Notes: generated by a model not told the origin, from the letters alone. Positions 7,806-16,624 are shown, counted from the stretch's first letter. The stretch: 64,000 nt of DNA from Candidatus Saccharimonadota bacterium (GCA_017962365.1 JAGCVL010000002.1:99834-163833); one strand, 5' to 3'. Translations and numbers: made by a program.

Positions 7806-7834
7806 TTGACAAATCTTAATACTTATGCTATAAT
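7806..7834 (+). promoter_or_regulatory. Perfect consensus promoter facing the 3' end of secA
   Basis: TTGACA (7806-7811), 17 bp, TATAAT (7829-7834), with TGC before the -10 (extended -10). It points rightwards, antisense to secA. An ATG lies exactly 6 nt after the -10, at 7841, and opens a 16-codon frame ending at 7891 (MRFISAWISYFSSLTS). The same 6-nt spacing marks the leaderless genes of the window. Whether it makes an antisense RNA or a microprotein cannot be told from sequence. Confidence 0.6.
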
Positions 7835-7847
7835 GGAATTATGCGGT

Positions 7848-10499
7848 TTATTTCCGCTTGGATTTCTTATTTTTCTTCTTTGACTTCTTAGAAGTCTTTT
7901 TTGTTGGCGCCTTAGCGAGTTTCTTGCCACCCTTCTTAAACTCATCATCCAGATTTTTCTCGCCCTTAGAAATCTCATTTACTCCCCGCTCGGTCTGAGA
8001 CCCCGCCATCTTGGTAAGCTCAGATTCATATTCCTCACCATCCATTACGTCCTCAGCCGCTGCTTCACTTGGCGTGATGGTGAGCAAAATCTTCAGCACC
8101 TCTTCGCGCAAATTCCTCTGTAGGCCATCAAACAGCTTCTGCGACTCCGAACGGTATTCTACTAGTGGATCTCTCTGACCCACCGAACGCCAATGAATCC
8201 CCTCACGCAAGTGCTGCATATTTTCAAGATGCTGCATCCACAAAGTATCAAGTACCTTAAGATAGACTTCTCGCTCAATCTTTCGCATCGTCTCAGCGCC
8301 AAATTTCTCTTCTTGCGCAGCATACGCCTCTTTGACTGCCTCTAGCGCCAACTTTGCACGCTCTTTTTCTTTGCGCTTCAGACCAATCCCGTGAATCAAA
8401 TCGTCGTCAAAGCCAAACACCGCTTTAAATTGTGCATCAAAATCTTTATTGACCCGCGATGAAAACTCAGTTAGTGCCTTCGTCTCATCACGCATCAACC
8501 GCTCAATCTCAGAATGGATGTCATCGCCCATCAAAATCTTCCGACGCATCATGTATACTACCTTGCGGTGACGATTAATCACGTTGTCGTACTGCACCAC
8601 ATTTTTGCGTGAATCAAAGTTAAAGCCTTCGATGCGCTTCTGTGCTGATTCAAGCGTCCTCGAAATCGATCGCGTCTGAATCGGCATATCATCCTCTACC
8701 CCAAGCCGCGTCATCAGCATCTTCACTCTATCACCCTGGAAAATCCGCATCAAATCGTCTTCGCACGATACAAAGAATTGTGTCGTACCAGGATCGCCTT
8801 GGCGTCCACCACGACCACGAAGCTGATTATCTACCCGCCTCGAATCATGTCTTGCTGAGCCTATCACTACTAGACCACCAAGCTCTTTCACACCTTCACC
8901 GAGTTTAATATCGGTACCACGCCCAGCCATGTTGGTTGCGAGCGTGATCGCACCTTTTTCGCCAGCTTTTGCGATGATTGCCGCCTCACGCTCATTGTTT
9001 TTAGCGTTCAAAATCTCATACGGCAAGCCAAACTGCTCCAGATATCTTGCAATTTCTTCGTTGTTTGCAATCGAATCTGACCCTACGAGCACCGGCTGAC
9101 CCTTTTCGTGATATTCTTTTACTGCCTCGGCAATCGCTTTGAGCTTTGCCGCTTTAGTCTTGTAAATCAAATCGTCCTTGTCTACGCGAATAATCGGCTT
9201 ATTTGGTGGTATCTGAATCACATCTAGCGCGTAAATCTGCTGAAACTCCTCCGCCTCGGTAAATGCCGTACCAGTCATACCAGACAGCTTCTTGTATAGT
9301 CGGAAAAAGTTTTGGAATGAAATCGTCGCCAGCGTCATGGATTCTTGCTTTACCACTACACCTTCTTTTGCCTCAATCGCCTGATGCAGCCCCTCATTAT
9401 ACCGCCTACCCTGCATCAACCGACCGGTATGCTCGTCTACGATAATCACTTCGCCAGAATTCGTCACCACATAATCTTTATCACGCTTAAACAAGATCTC
9501 CGCTCTCAGCGCCTGCTCCATATGATATACTAGTGGGGTATTTTTGACGGAATATAGATTATCTACACCAAGAATCTGCTGGATTTTCTCAATCCCCTTA
9601 TCGGTCAAAGTCACGCTACGCCGCTTTTCGTCCAAGACATAATCCTCTGGCACTAAGCGACTCGCTACCTTTGCAAATTGATAATATTGCTCTGGATTCT
9701 CACCTGCCGGTGCACTAATAATAAGTGGCGTCCTCGCCTCATCAATCAAAATCGAATCCACCTCATCCACGATGGCAAAATTAAGTTCTCTCTGACGCAA
9801 ATACTGCACTTCGCTCGTCATATTGTCGCGCAAATAGTCAAACCCAAATTCATTATTCGTACCATAGGTGATGTCGGCATTATAAGCCTCTTTCCTTGTC
9901 GCTGGGCGAAGATGCCTAAATCTCTCGTCTGCATGATCTTCATTTTCGTACTCTGCATCATATATAAATGAAGCCTCGTTGATAATCACACCGACCGACA
10001 CGCCAAGAAAATCATAAACTGGCCCGTTCCATCCAGCATCACGCTGCGCCAGGTAATCATTTACCGTCACCACATGGACACCCTTACCAGTCAAAGCGTT
10101 AAGATATGCCGGGAGCATCGCGACCAAAGTCTTACCTTCACCAGTCTTCATCTCGGCCACCGCGCCCATATTAAGTACCATGCCACCAATCAGCTGCACA
10201 TCATAAGGCCGCATCCCGAGCACGCGTTTTGAAGCCTCTCTTGCCACCGCAAACGCCTCTGGCAAAATCTCGTCTACACTCTTTTTCTTGAGCTGCTCTT
10301 TAAACTTCTCTGTCTGAGCCTTGAGTTCCTCATCAGACATCTTCTCGTACTTTGGCTCTAGCTTATTGATGTCCTGCGCCTTCTTCCAAAGTCGCTTCAA
10401 AACCTTTTTCTGAGCATCACCAAACACACCTTGCAAAAATTTCGTAAGCGCTGTCTTATCTGCCAACTTGTCAGTCGGTTTCTTCTCTTTTTTCACCAT
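7848..10499 (-). CDS. secA: Preprotein translocase ATPase SecA
   Basis: SecA drives unfolded preproteins through SecYEG. The 883 residues have Walker A at 117-124 (MKTGEGKT), the DEAD-like VDEVDSILIDEARTPL, the preprotein cross-linking domain, the second ATPase half (GSDSIANNEEIARYLEQ, TNMAGRGTDIKLG, QLRGRGGRQGDPG) and the helical scaffold and wing. The C-terminus is a Lys-rich tail instead of the Cys-rich zinc linker seen in E. coli. TAGGAG lies 7-8 nt before the ATG. It is the last gene of serS-hpf-secA; hpf is 33 bp upstream. Confidence 0.98.
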   Translation of the reverse strand: MVKKEKKPTDKLADKTALTKFLQGVFGDAQKKVLKRLWKKAQDINKLEPKYEKMSDEELKAQTEKFKEQLKKKSVDEILPEAFAVAREASKRVLGMRPYDVQLIGGMVLNMGAVAEMKTGEGKTLVAMLPAYLNALTGKGVHVVTVNDYLAQRDAGWNGPVYDFLGVSVGVIINEASFIYDAEYENEDHADERFRHLRPATRKEAYNADITYGTNNEFGFDYLRDNMTSEVQYLRQRELNFAIVDEVDSILIDEARTPLIISAPAGENPEQYYQFAKVASRLVPEDYVLDEKRRSVTLTDKGIEKIQQILGVDNLYSVKNTPLVYHMEQALRAEILFKRDKDYVVTNSGEVIIVDEHTGRLMQGRRYNEGLHQAIEAKEGVVVKQESMTLATISFQNFFRLYKKLSGMTGTAFTEAEEFQQIYALDVIQIPPNKPIIRVDKDDLIYKTKAAKLKAIAEAVKEYHEKGQPVLVGSDSIANNEEIARYLEQFGLPYEILNAKNNEREAAIIAKAGEKGAITLATNMAGRGTDIKLGEGVKELGGLVVIGSARHDSRRVDNQLRGRGGRQGDPGTTQFFVSCEDDLMRIFQGDRVKMLMTRLGVEDDMPIQTRSISRTLESAQKRIEGFNFDSRKNVVQYDNVINRHRKVVYMMRRKILMGDDIHSEIERLMRDETKALTEFSSRVNKDFDAQFKAVFGFDDDLIHGIGLKRKEKERAKLALEAVKEAYAAQEEKFGAETMRKIEREVYLKVLDTLWMQHLENMQHLREGIHWRSVGQRDPLVEYRSESQKLFDGLQRNLREEVLKILLTITPSEAAAEDVMDGEEYESELTKMAGSQTERGVNEISKGEKNLDDEFKKGGKKLAKAPTKKTSKKSKKKNKKSKRK

Positions 10500-10532
10500 A
10501 AATAACTCCTAATTACCCCCAATTGTACCATA

Positions 10533-10895
10533 TTATCCCCTGCGAATAAAGAGGTTTTTCAAGCTCTTTTTTTGACGATGTGGCTGGACTTCCAGCTTAT
10601 ATCTTCGAATTTGTCCGGTCAATTTTGCCTCCACAAGGTCCACCCCGGCAAACACGTTTGAGCATTCATCTTTTGCCGCAATCACCTTGCCGCCAGGAAT
10701 CTCCATGGCCACCGAAATCTCGTACTTATTCGCCATGCTTTTGCCAATTTCCGCCACTACGACCTTAGCTACAATATCCTTTTTTGAACCTTTCGGTAGG
10801 TAGCGGTCTAGCTTACCAATCCGCTTGTCTACATATTTGCGAAGCCCATCTTCTACCTTGTAATTATTTCCGCTAATTTCAATTTTTTCTATCAT
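10533..10895 (-). CDS. hpf: Short ribosome hibernation factor (HPF/RaiA family)
   Basis: A 120-residue S30AE-domain protein (MIEKIEISGNNYKVEDGLRK, VDKRIGKLDRYLP, EISVAMEIPGGKVIAAKDE, VDLVEAKLTGQIRRYK). It binds the 30S decoding region and protects idle ribosomes. It is the short form without the dimerising C-terminal domain of long HPF. A near-perfect AAAGGAG lies 5 nt before the ATG. It sits between serS (15 bp) and secA, presumably as one transcript. Whether it behaves as HPF or as YfiA/RaiA cannot be decided. Confidence 0.9.
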   Translation of the reverse strand: MIEKIEISGNNYKVEDGLRKYVDKRIGKLDRYLPKGSKKDIVAKVVVAEIGKSMANKYEISVAMEIPGGKVIAAKDECSNVFAGVDLVEAKLTGQIRRYKLEVQPHRQKKSLKNLFIRRG

Positions 10896-10910
10896 ATTGT
10901 CTCCTTTATA

Positions 10911-12155
10911 TTAAATTTCTGCTTTGCCGCCAAGGTATGGTCTCAAAACTTCTGGTACTTTGAGCTTACCGCCCTCTACTGCATAATTTTCAATCAATAC
11001 CACGAGTGCCCGCGCCAGAGAAATCGCCGTACCGTTTAAGGTATGCACAAATTCCACCGTGCCATCTTTACGACGCACGCGCACATTGCATGATCTCGCC
11101 TGATAATCGGTACAGTTTGAGCATGAATTTATTTCCTGGTACTTCTGATTGACTGGTGACCAATACTCCATGTCATATTTTTTCGCCGCCGGCGCACCAA
11201 GATCGCCCGCCGCAATATTTATGACGTGATATGGTATACCAAGTCCTTGCCAAATCTCTTCTTCAATCGCCAAAATCTTCTCATGTATCTCTTTGCTTTG
11301 CTCCGGAAGACAAAATACATACATCTCCAGCTTATTAAACTGATGTACTCGGAACAAACCGCGTGTATATTTGCCGTAAGTCCCAGCCTCTTTTCTAAAA
11401 CACGCCGAATATCCGGCATAGCATAGTGGCAACCGGTCTTCGTCGATAATCTCGTCCATGTGATATCCGGTAAGTGGCATCTCTGCCGTCGCAATCATCG
11501 CAAGGTCTTCACCCTCAATATAATATTCATCAGACTGCTCAGACGTCCGTGGGTTAAAACCACACCCCTCTAACACCCGAGACGACACCATATCTGGCAC
11601 TGTCATATAAGTAAAGCCATGCTCAATCACCTTAGCCATACCATATTGTAGTAAAGCATTTTCGAGCAAAGCTAGGCCGTCTTTTAGATAGTAAAACTTC
11701 GCACCAGCCACCTTTGCACCACGCTCAAAATCTACCCAATCGCGAGACACGGCATAATCCAGATGATCTACGCCAGTCGCATGATTTTCACCCCATTTTT
11801 TAATCTCGACCGAGCATTCCTCGCCACCTAGCGGCACGTCATCAAAAATCACATTTGGGACTTGCTTCAGCTTCCCATTTAGCTCCGACTCTATCGGGCC
11901 TAGGGCCTCTTCTTTCGCAGCCAACTCTTCCTTAATCGCTTTACCTTCTCTGATCAACTCCTCTGATGGCTTCCCGCCCTTCATCATCCCGGAAATTTCA
12001 TTGCGCTTCGCCCTCAAAGCCTCCACTTCGACAAGTACCGCCTTGCGCTTGTCGTCAAGCTCTAGTATTTCTTTAATATTTACTTTGTAACCCTTTTCAC
12101 GTGCAGACTTCTCTGTAAGCTCTAAGTTTTCTCTAATAAACTTCACATCTAACAT
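10911..12155 (-). CDS. serS: Seryl-tRNA synthetase
   Basis: A class II synthetase charging tRNA-Ser. The 414 residues have the N-terminal antiparallel coiled-coil arm (LELDDKRKAVLVEVEALRAKR, KEELAAKEEALGPIESELNGK), motif 2 (CFRKEAGTYGKYTRGLFRVHQF) and motif 3 (NGTAISLARALVVLIENY). The start MLDVKFIRENLE has TATAAT (12167-12162) exactly 6 nt upstream, so it is probably leaderless. An opposing leaderless gene starts 30 bp away. First gene of serS-hpf-secA. Confidence 0.97.
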   Translation of the reverse strand: MLDVKFIRENLELTEKSAREKGYKVNIKEILELDDKRKAVLVEVEALRAKRNEISGMMKGGKPSEELIREGKAIKEELAAKEEALGPIESELNGKLKQVPNVIFDDVPLGGEECSVEIKKWGENHATGVDHLDYAVSRDWVDFERGAKVAGAKFYYLKDGLALLENALLQYGMAKVIEHGFTYMTVPDMVSSRVLEGCGFNPRTSEQSDEYYIEGEDLAMIATAEMPLTGYHMDEIIDEDRLPLCYAGYSACFRKEAGTYGKYTRGLFRVHQFNKLEMYVFCLPEQSKEIHEKILAIEEEIWQGLGIPYHVINIAAGDLGAPAAKKYDMEYWSPVNQKYQEINSCSNCTDYQARSCNVRVRRKDGTVEFVHTLNGTAISLARALVVLIENYAVEGGKLKVPEVLRPYLGGKAEI

Positions 12156-12161
12156 ACCCTT

Positions 12162-12179
12162 ATTATACCATGTTATAAT
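12162..12179. promoter_or_regulatory. Divergent -10 boxes serving serS and the 12186 gene
   Basis: Only 30 bp separate the two start codons (12155 and 12186). They contain TATAAT on the minus strand (12167-12162) and TATAAT on the plus strand (12174-12179), each exactly 6 nt from its ATG. Any -35 contacts must lie inside the opposite coding sequence. Confidence 0.75.
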
Positions 12180-12185
12180 ATAATT

Positions 12186-13049
12186 ATGGAACAAAAACTT
12201 TTCTCAGTTCTTCCGATGAGTCAGCGTTTTTCCTTGGAGGCCGGACATACCTATCAGGGCAGTATTATTATTAGTAATTCCGTCAACGCTACCGAAGATT
12301 TCGCCTACATCGTCAAAATTGCACCCTATAGCATCATCGGCGACGGTTATACCACCGATTTTGCCACCACCGGCCCATACACAGTCATCACCGACTGGAT
12401 TACCATCGAAAATCCCACTGGCATTTTGAAGCCCAACGAGCACCACACCGTCAATTTCACCATCATCGTACCAGAAAACGCTCCAGCCGGCGGTCAATAC
12501 GCCGCCATCGTCGTATCCGAAGATGAAAACGCCACCACCACTAGCGACAACGTCACCGTAAAAAATATTCTCGAACTCGCCAGCGTCATCTATGCCGACG
12601 TCACCGGCATTACTACCAGAAGTGGAGAAATTTTAGACAACGAAATCCCTGGATTTTCCTTTACTAATAGCGCCACAGTCGCCACCACCATCAAAAATAC
12701 CGGCAATGTCCACCAAAGCGCCTTCATCTCCATCAAAGTTACCAATCTTATCACTGGCGAGACTATTTTCCCGGTCGCAGACGAAAGAGATAAATTTGAA
12801 GAAATCGTCATGCCAGAAAGCACCCGCACCCTCGCTCGCACTGTCGACAACTTACCACCGCTCGGCGCTGTCAAAATCAGCCAAACCGTCTATTTCGATG
12901 ACCAGATATCCGAAAATGAGTCAGTCCTCCTCATCTGTCCACTCTGGTTCATCGCCCTGGTCGCTTTCACGATTATGTCTATCATTCTCGCATTCATCAT
13001 CCGTCAAAAACGTCGCCACCGCGTTGCAAGAATCAAATACCATTTTTGA
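12186..13049 (+). CDS. Ig-like surface protein with C-terminal membrane anchor
   Basis: A 287-residue protein resembling the extracellular domains of WxL-associated (DUF916-like) proteins: a beta-rich N-terminal domain (FSLEAGHTYQGSIIISNS, PENAPAGGQYAAIVVSED), then a second beta domain (FTNSATVATTIKNTGNVHQ). A single transmembrane helix at about 250-272 (FIALVAFTIMSIILAFII) and a basic tail (RQKRRHRVARIK) follow, predicting N-out/C-in topology. No signal peptide is seen. The start is fixed by TATAAT 6 nt upstream, and no earlier in-frame start fits. The domain identification is by pattern only; the role may be wall or partner binding. Confidence 0.6.
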   Translation: MEQKLFSVLPMSQRFSLEAGHTYQGSIIISNSVNATEDFAYIVKIAPYSIIGDGYTTDFATTGPYTVITDWITIENPTGILKPNEHHTVNFTIIVPENAPAGGQYAAIVVSEDENATTTSDNVTVKNILELASVIYADVTGITTRSGEILDNEIPGFSFTNSATVATTIKNTGNVHQSAFISIKVTNLITGETIFPVADERDKFEEIVMPESTRTLARTVDNLPPLGAVKISQTVYFDDQISENESVLLICPLWFIALVAFTIMSIILAFIIRQKRRHRVARIKYHF

Positions 13050-13054
13050 AATTC

Positions 13055-14698
13055 CTATCGCACTACGCAACGCACCGAGCGACCACGATGACGAAAGTTG
13101 TAATTTTCTGGATCGGCACCATCGGAATGAAGATATAAACTATATGCATAATTACTGTTATTAACAGTACTAGACCAATAGGACCCATAAGTACCGGGGC
13201 CACTTAATGTACCATTTAGAATGTAACCAGACCTAGAAAAATAAAGCGGTGAATTCATCAATCCAGTAGCTGAACTAGCAGAATTATCGTTATATATTAC
13301 GTTTAGCCTTCTGAATTCATTTGGAGACCCCGCGACTGTGCCTGGGAAATTAGTGTTATTAGCGATGGTGGGCAGTCTCCAACCCTTCGGGCAGATCGAG
13401 TTCTGGGGATTATTGGCTACATTATTTAATGTACTAGACGTAAATGCGCCAGAATTATTCGAAGCAATAGCCGCTGTCCAATTATAGTAATTACCAACAT
13501 ACTTGTGACCATCATAAGAATCATCGCCATCCACCACTGCAACGCCCGAATCATAAGAATATGGATTAGAATTGTCATTAGGCCAAATTGTATTATTTAA
13601 GTTATTGCCCATAATCGTACCCCGCTCCGGTATCCAAGTGATAACTTCATTGACTGCAGTACAATTGGTGGTGGTAGACGGATTAGAACAAGCATAGCCA
13701 TTTGATGTGTCATAATTTTTTGAGCCATAAGTCGTAAGGTCAGTATTTTCGGATGTGAGAGCGGCGACATTTGTCGGAGTGGCCTCAAGATCTAGACTTA
13801 GATTTTGCGTCATCCAGCAATGCCCATCTTCCAGCTTTGCCACCCAATATATATTATTATCACGCTTATCTATCAACTTTATCTGTGAAGCCTCACCAAT
13901 GATGGTTGTTGCATTACATATTGCACTTGTCATACTCTGCATAGTGTAGTATTGCACACCATCTTTCGTGATAGTCTCCGTGCCCTGCGCCTCATCAAGT
14001 GCCATTTTGATTGACTTTAACGTGTCACTAGAATATGGGTGCATCATGGCGTATTTTACTTTACCACTATATGTTCCAGCTGGCTGCGCTCCATTTGCAT
14101 AGACCTGGTAAGTCGTTGTAAGGTAAGACCCGCTAGCTGTAATATCGGCATTCATATCCGTCTGCGACTGGCGATATGCCACCATGGTGTAAGTATTTGG
14201 TACTACATGGTAGCTCGCATACGAACCGTTACTATCACTTGCAATCGTCGGCGGCGTCGCATTGATACCATCTGTCGCATTAGTCACCGTACCAGCCGTC
14301 AGCTTCATCGCCCACGCCGATGTTGCTCCACTCGTCGCCGTACCAGTATGGATGTTGTAATTTGTATTGAAAGCGCTAATAAGATCAGTCTGACCATCTA
14401 TGCCACCACTTACACCAATTGCAAATATTATATATCCGCCAGAATCATTACAAAAAGCCTTAATGGTGGTCTGGCCAATACTTTGCTTGTATTCACCGCT
14501 CAGTATCGTCGCATTGTGCGCCGAATCCACCACGCCACCAAGTGTGCAAGATGATGGCACTGTAATCGCCACCACGTCCACCGCCGAGTTATCCGCATGT
14601 GTCGTATAATTCTGCGAAAAAAGCATCGTACCAGCTAGCACCGTAATTCCAGTCACAGCATAAATATAAGCATTAAGCCCACGATATGCTTTTCCCAT
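13055..14698 (-). CDS. Secreted surface protein with FISUMP domain
   Basis: A 547-residue exported protein. The N-terminus MGKAYRGLNAYIYAVTGITVLAG reads as a signal peptide or anchor. A beta-rich, Thr/Ser/Asn-rich region resembling adhesin repeats comes next. The C-terminal ~270 residues match the FISUMP (Fibrobacter succinogenes major paralogous) domain: DGHCWMTQNLSLDL, GNYYNWTAA, CPKGWRLPT, GSYWSSTVNN and the ending HRGRSVRCVVR. FISUMP proteins are typical predicted surface proteins of Saccharibacteria. A TAGGAA site is directly before the ATG, and a strong promoter (14766-14794) gives a ~60-nt leader. It may take part in host-cell attachment; that is inference. Confidence 0.8.
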   Translation of the reverse strand: MGKAYRGLNAYIYAVTGITVLAGTMLFSQNYTTHADNSAVDVVAITVPSSCTLGGVVDSAHNATILSGEYKQSIGQTTIKAFCNDSGGYIIFAIGVSGGIDGQTDLISAFNTNYNIHTGTATSGATSAWAMKLTAGTVTNATDGINATPPTIASDSNGSYASYHVVPNTYTMVAYRQSQTDMNADITASGSYLTTTYQVYANGAQPAGTYSGKVKYAMMHPYSSDTLKSIKMALDEAQGTETITKDGVQYYTMQSMTSAICNATTIIGEASQIKLIDKRDNNIYWVAKLEDGHCWMTQNLSLDLEATPTNVAALTSENTDLTTYGSKNYDTSNGYACSNPSTTTNCTAVNEVITWIPERGTIMGNNLNNTIWPNDNSNPYSYDSGVAVVDGDDSYDGHKYVGNYYNWTAAIASNNSGAFTSSTLNNVANNPQNSICPKGWRLPTIANNTNFPGTVAGSPNEFRRLNVIYNDNSASSATGLMNSPLYFSRSGYILNGTLSGPGTYGSYWSSTVNNSNYAYSLYLHSDGADPENYNFRHRGRSVRCVVR

Positions 14699-14765
14699 AT
14701 TCCTATCTGTTCTCGCAATTTTTTTCACACAGTACGTCGTCCACACTTACATACTATTTATGTTT

Positions 14766-14794
14766 ATTGTACTGTATTTGAAGTTAGAAGTCAA
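14766..14794 (-). promoter_or_regulatory. Promoter of the FISUMP surface-protein gene
   Basis: On the minus strand TTGACT (14794-14789) and TACAAT (14771-14766) are 17 bp apart. Unlike the leaderless genes nearby, this promoter has a -35 element and gives a leader of about 60 nt. Confidence 0.7.
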
Positions 14795-14796
14795 CG

Positions 14797-15537
14797 CTAT
14801 TTTTCTTGCATCGAGAGATAGATTTTATGCCAATCGTCTAGGTGCAAGTCGCCAGGTCTTGCATCGATATTAAGATTTAATTTCTCGAAGATTTCCTTTA
14901 TTTTGTCGCGCGACATAAGCGTGGATAAGTTGCGCGTCACCTTTTTCCTTGGCGCTATGAAGCCTACTTCTATCACCTTAAATACTTCGTCTGGCACCAT
15001 CGGCGCATGCGGCTTTAAGATTAGCACCTGCGAATCCACCTTCGGCGGTGGAGTAAATTCCTCAGCCACCACTATAGGTCCCAGCACCGCATCCGCCCGA
15101 TTTTTCACCCTGAGTGACAGCAGGCTCTCACGCTCATCTACGATCCGCTCCGCCACTTCTTTTTGCATCAAGAGTACCACTCTGCCAGGCATATTGTCCG
15201 TCGCTAGTATATGCTCAATAATCGGACTCGTGATGTAGTATGGTATATTTCCCGCCACCACGTACGGCTGTGGTAAGCTTTCAAGATTATATTTTAGAAA
15301 ATCTTCATTTGCTACTTCCAGATTTTTGCCTGGAAACGACCCTGGCAATTTGCGCGCCAAATCTGCATCATATTCTACCGCAATCACTTTTTCAAACCGC
15401 CGAAGGAGCGACGACGTGAGGGTCCCGAGCCCAGGCCCAATTTCTAGGCATAATGGCCCATCGCCAGCGAGTTCCGCAATCTCATCTAATATCATGCGAT
15501 TCTTAAGCCAATGTTGTCCAAGTGATTTATTTACCAT
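14797..15537 (-). CDS. rsmA: 16S rRNA dimethyladenosine transferase
   Basis: RsmA/KsgA dimethylates two adenines in helix 45 of 16S rRNA using SAM. The 246 residues show KSLGQHWLKN, the SAM motif LEIGPGLGTLTSSLL, EDFLKY, the catalytic NIPYYITSPII and the C-terminal helical domain (PPKVDSQVLIL, RKKVTRNL). The start MVNKSLGQHW is chosen because it matches family N-termini; a longer in-frame extension exists but is unlike the family. Its start overlaps the end of the upstream YabE-like gene by 11 bp. B. subtilis also has yabE and ksgA in one neighbourhood. Confidence 0.95.
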   Translation of the reverse strand: MVNKSLGQHWLKNRMILDEIAELAGDGPLCLEIGPGLGTLTSSLLRRFEKVIAVEYDADLARKLPGSFPGKNLEVANEDFLKYNLESLPQPYVVAGNIPYYITSPIIEHILATDNMPGRVVLLMQKEVAERIVDERESLLSLRVKNRADAVLGPIVVAEEFTPPPKVDSQVLILKPHAPMVPDEVFKVIEVGFIAPRKKVTRNLSTLMSRDKIKEIFEKLNLNIDARPGDLHLDDWHKIYLSMQEK

Positions 15538-16414
15538 TGCGATTTGTCCAATCTGTCGCGAGGTCAAATTGCTCTGGGTTTGACAGCGCAAACGACCCCG
15601 TATCATAAACTTTACCAAGCCCTAGCGATGTCTCCACCACCGTGCATCTAGGATAACGATTAAGATCTGCCGCGACGAGCACATAACCTTCCGCATCTAC
15701 TTTTACTCCATCGTCGCGTACTTCGTAATACGGCTGAACATGACATTCCCTAGCCGCAATCGCCATTACGCCACTCATCGATAAATCATAGTATGTCTCT
15801 TTTCTCTGCACCATCTTCCCATTTACTGATACCGAGTATTGATTTACTCCCCTCCTAGCCGTAAGTGGCGCCACGCCTAACTTGCTACTAAGGTCAAGCT
15901 CCGGCTCAGGTTCCGGCTCCACATGATTTCTAGTCACCTCATATATATAAGCTGGACCAGTCGCCAGAAAATTATACGCTAGGCTCTCCGCCACCCCATC
16001 TTCCTCATAGATTTCTTTACCATACTTCACCACAATCTCCCGCGCATCGACCTCGGTCGTCATCAAATATTGCTCCCTCACTCCGTCACGAATCACTACC
16101 GGTCGCGCTCTCCAGATGCTTACCGTAAAATCACCATCAATCTCGGTGTCGAGGCTCGGATTTACGATATCAGCCTCCGCTATAACAATTTTGGCCCTTT
16201 TAAGTAGCTCTCCCACCGTCCGCGCGCTCGTTCTCACCATTATTGACATATCTCCATCCTCCAACGTTACAAAATGCTCCTCTGCCGAAGATGCGTCACC
16301 GTTGTTGCGCGCAAAAGTATCGCTGCCGTGCCCTATCAACATAACCGCCCCAAAGGTAATCACAAAAACCGCAGCTACTAATAAAACTTTGTCCATCTTA
16401 CGATGAAGTCTCAT
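15527..16414 (-). CDS. YabE-like cell-wall protein (DUF348 plus 3D domain)
   Basis: A 295-residue exported protein. A membrane segment lies at about 8-28 (VLLVAAVFVITFGAVMLIG). A DUF348-like ubiquitin-fold domain follows (SIMVRTSARTVGELLKRAKI, EIDGDFTVSIWRARPVVIRDG), then a Pro/Glu-rich linker (EPEPEPELD). The C-terminal 3D domain (SLGLGKVYDTGSFA ... FDLATDWTNRNG) is found in peptidoglycan-cleaving enzymes such as YabE and MltA relatives. It probably acts on the wall. TACAAT with an upstream TG lies 7 nt before the ATG, so it is probably leaderless. It overlaps rsmA. Confidence 0.8.
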   Translation of the reverse strand: MRLHRKMDKVLLVAAVFVITFGAVMLIGHGSDTFARNNGDASSAEEHFVTLEDGDMSIMVRTSARTVGELLKRAKIVIAEADIVNPSLDTEIDGDFTVSIWRARPVVIRDGVREQYLMTTEVDAREIVVKYGKEIYEEDGVAESLAYNFLATGPAYIYEVTRNHVEPEPEPELDLSSKLGVAPLTARRGVNQYSVSVNGKMVQRKETYYDLSMSGVMAIAARECHVQPYYEVRDDGVKVDAEGYVLVAADLNRYPRCTVVETSLGLGKVYDTGSFALSNPEQFDLATDWTNRNGK

Positions 16415-16440
16415 ATTATATATTGTATCACACTTACGCT

Positions 16441-16591
16441 ACAAAATAAAACCCTTCCGCGAGACTCAAGGGTTTTACAACTTCTTCATTTCTAGGTGGT
16501 TGGACAAGACATTTAGCCAAAATAGCTCTACACTCTCCACCCTCTTCTCCTAAGTTCAGGCCCCTCTCAACGTGTGATTGGTCCGAACTTA
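16441..16591 (-). ncRNA. Candidate orphan small RNA (~150 nt)
   Basis: A non-coding transcription unit in a 304-bp intergenic gap. A consensus-like promoter (16624-16597) would start it near 16591. The 5' part folds on a stem of TAAGTTC with GAACTTA enclosing further pairs. A central GGTGG/CCACC stem encloses a small AGC...GCT hairpin. A perfect 10-bp terminator stem (16447-16477) with a T-rich tail ends it. No open frame of note is inside. It does not show RNase P, SRP, tmRNA or 5S hallmarks; 6S RNA cannot be fully excluded. Confidence 0.6.
16447..16477 (-). terminator. Rho-independent terminator of the candidate small RNA
   Basis: TAAAACCCTT (16447-16456) pairs perfectly with AAGGGTTTTA (16468-16477) around an 11-nt loop. 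The minus-strand product ends in TTTTATTTTG. Confidence 0.8.
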
Positions 16592-16596
16592 ACTTT

Positions 16597-16624
16597 ATTT
16601 TAGCATAGCCATTTAGTGTGTCAA
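16597..16624 (-). promoter_or_regulatory. Promoter of the candidate small RNA
   Basis: Minus-strand TTGACA (16624-16619), 16 bp, TAAAAT (16602-16597), preceded by TGC (extended -10). Confidence 0.7.

Noticed and set aside
14699..14746. Longer start (GTG) for the FISUMP protein
   Set aside because: It would put 16 charged residues before the signal peptide. The ATG at 14698 has a purine-rich site and a normal export signal.
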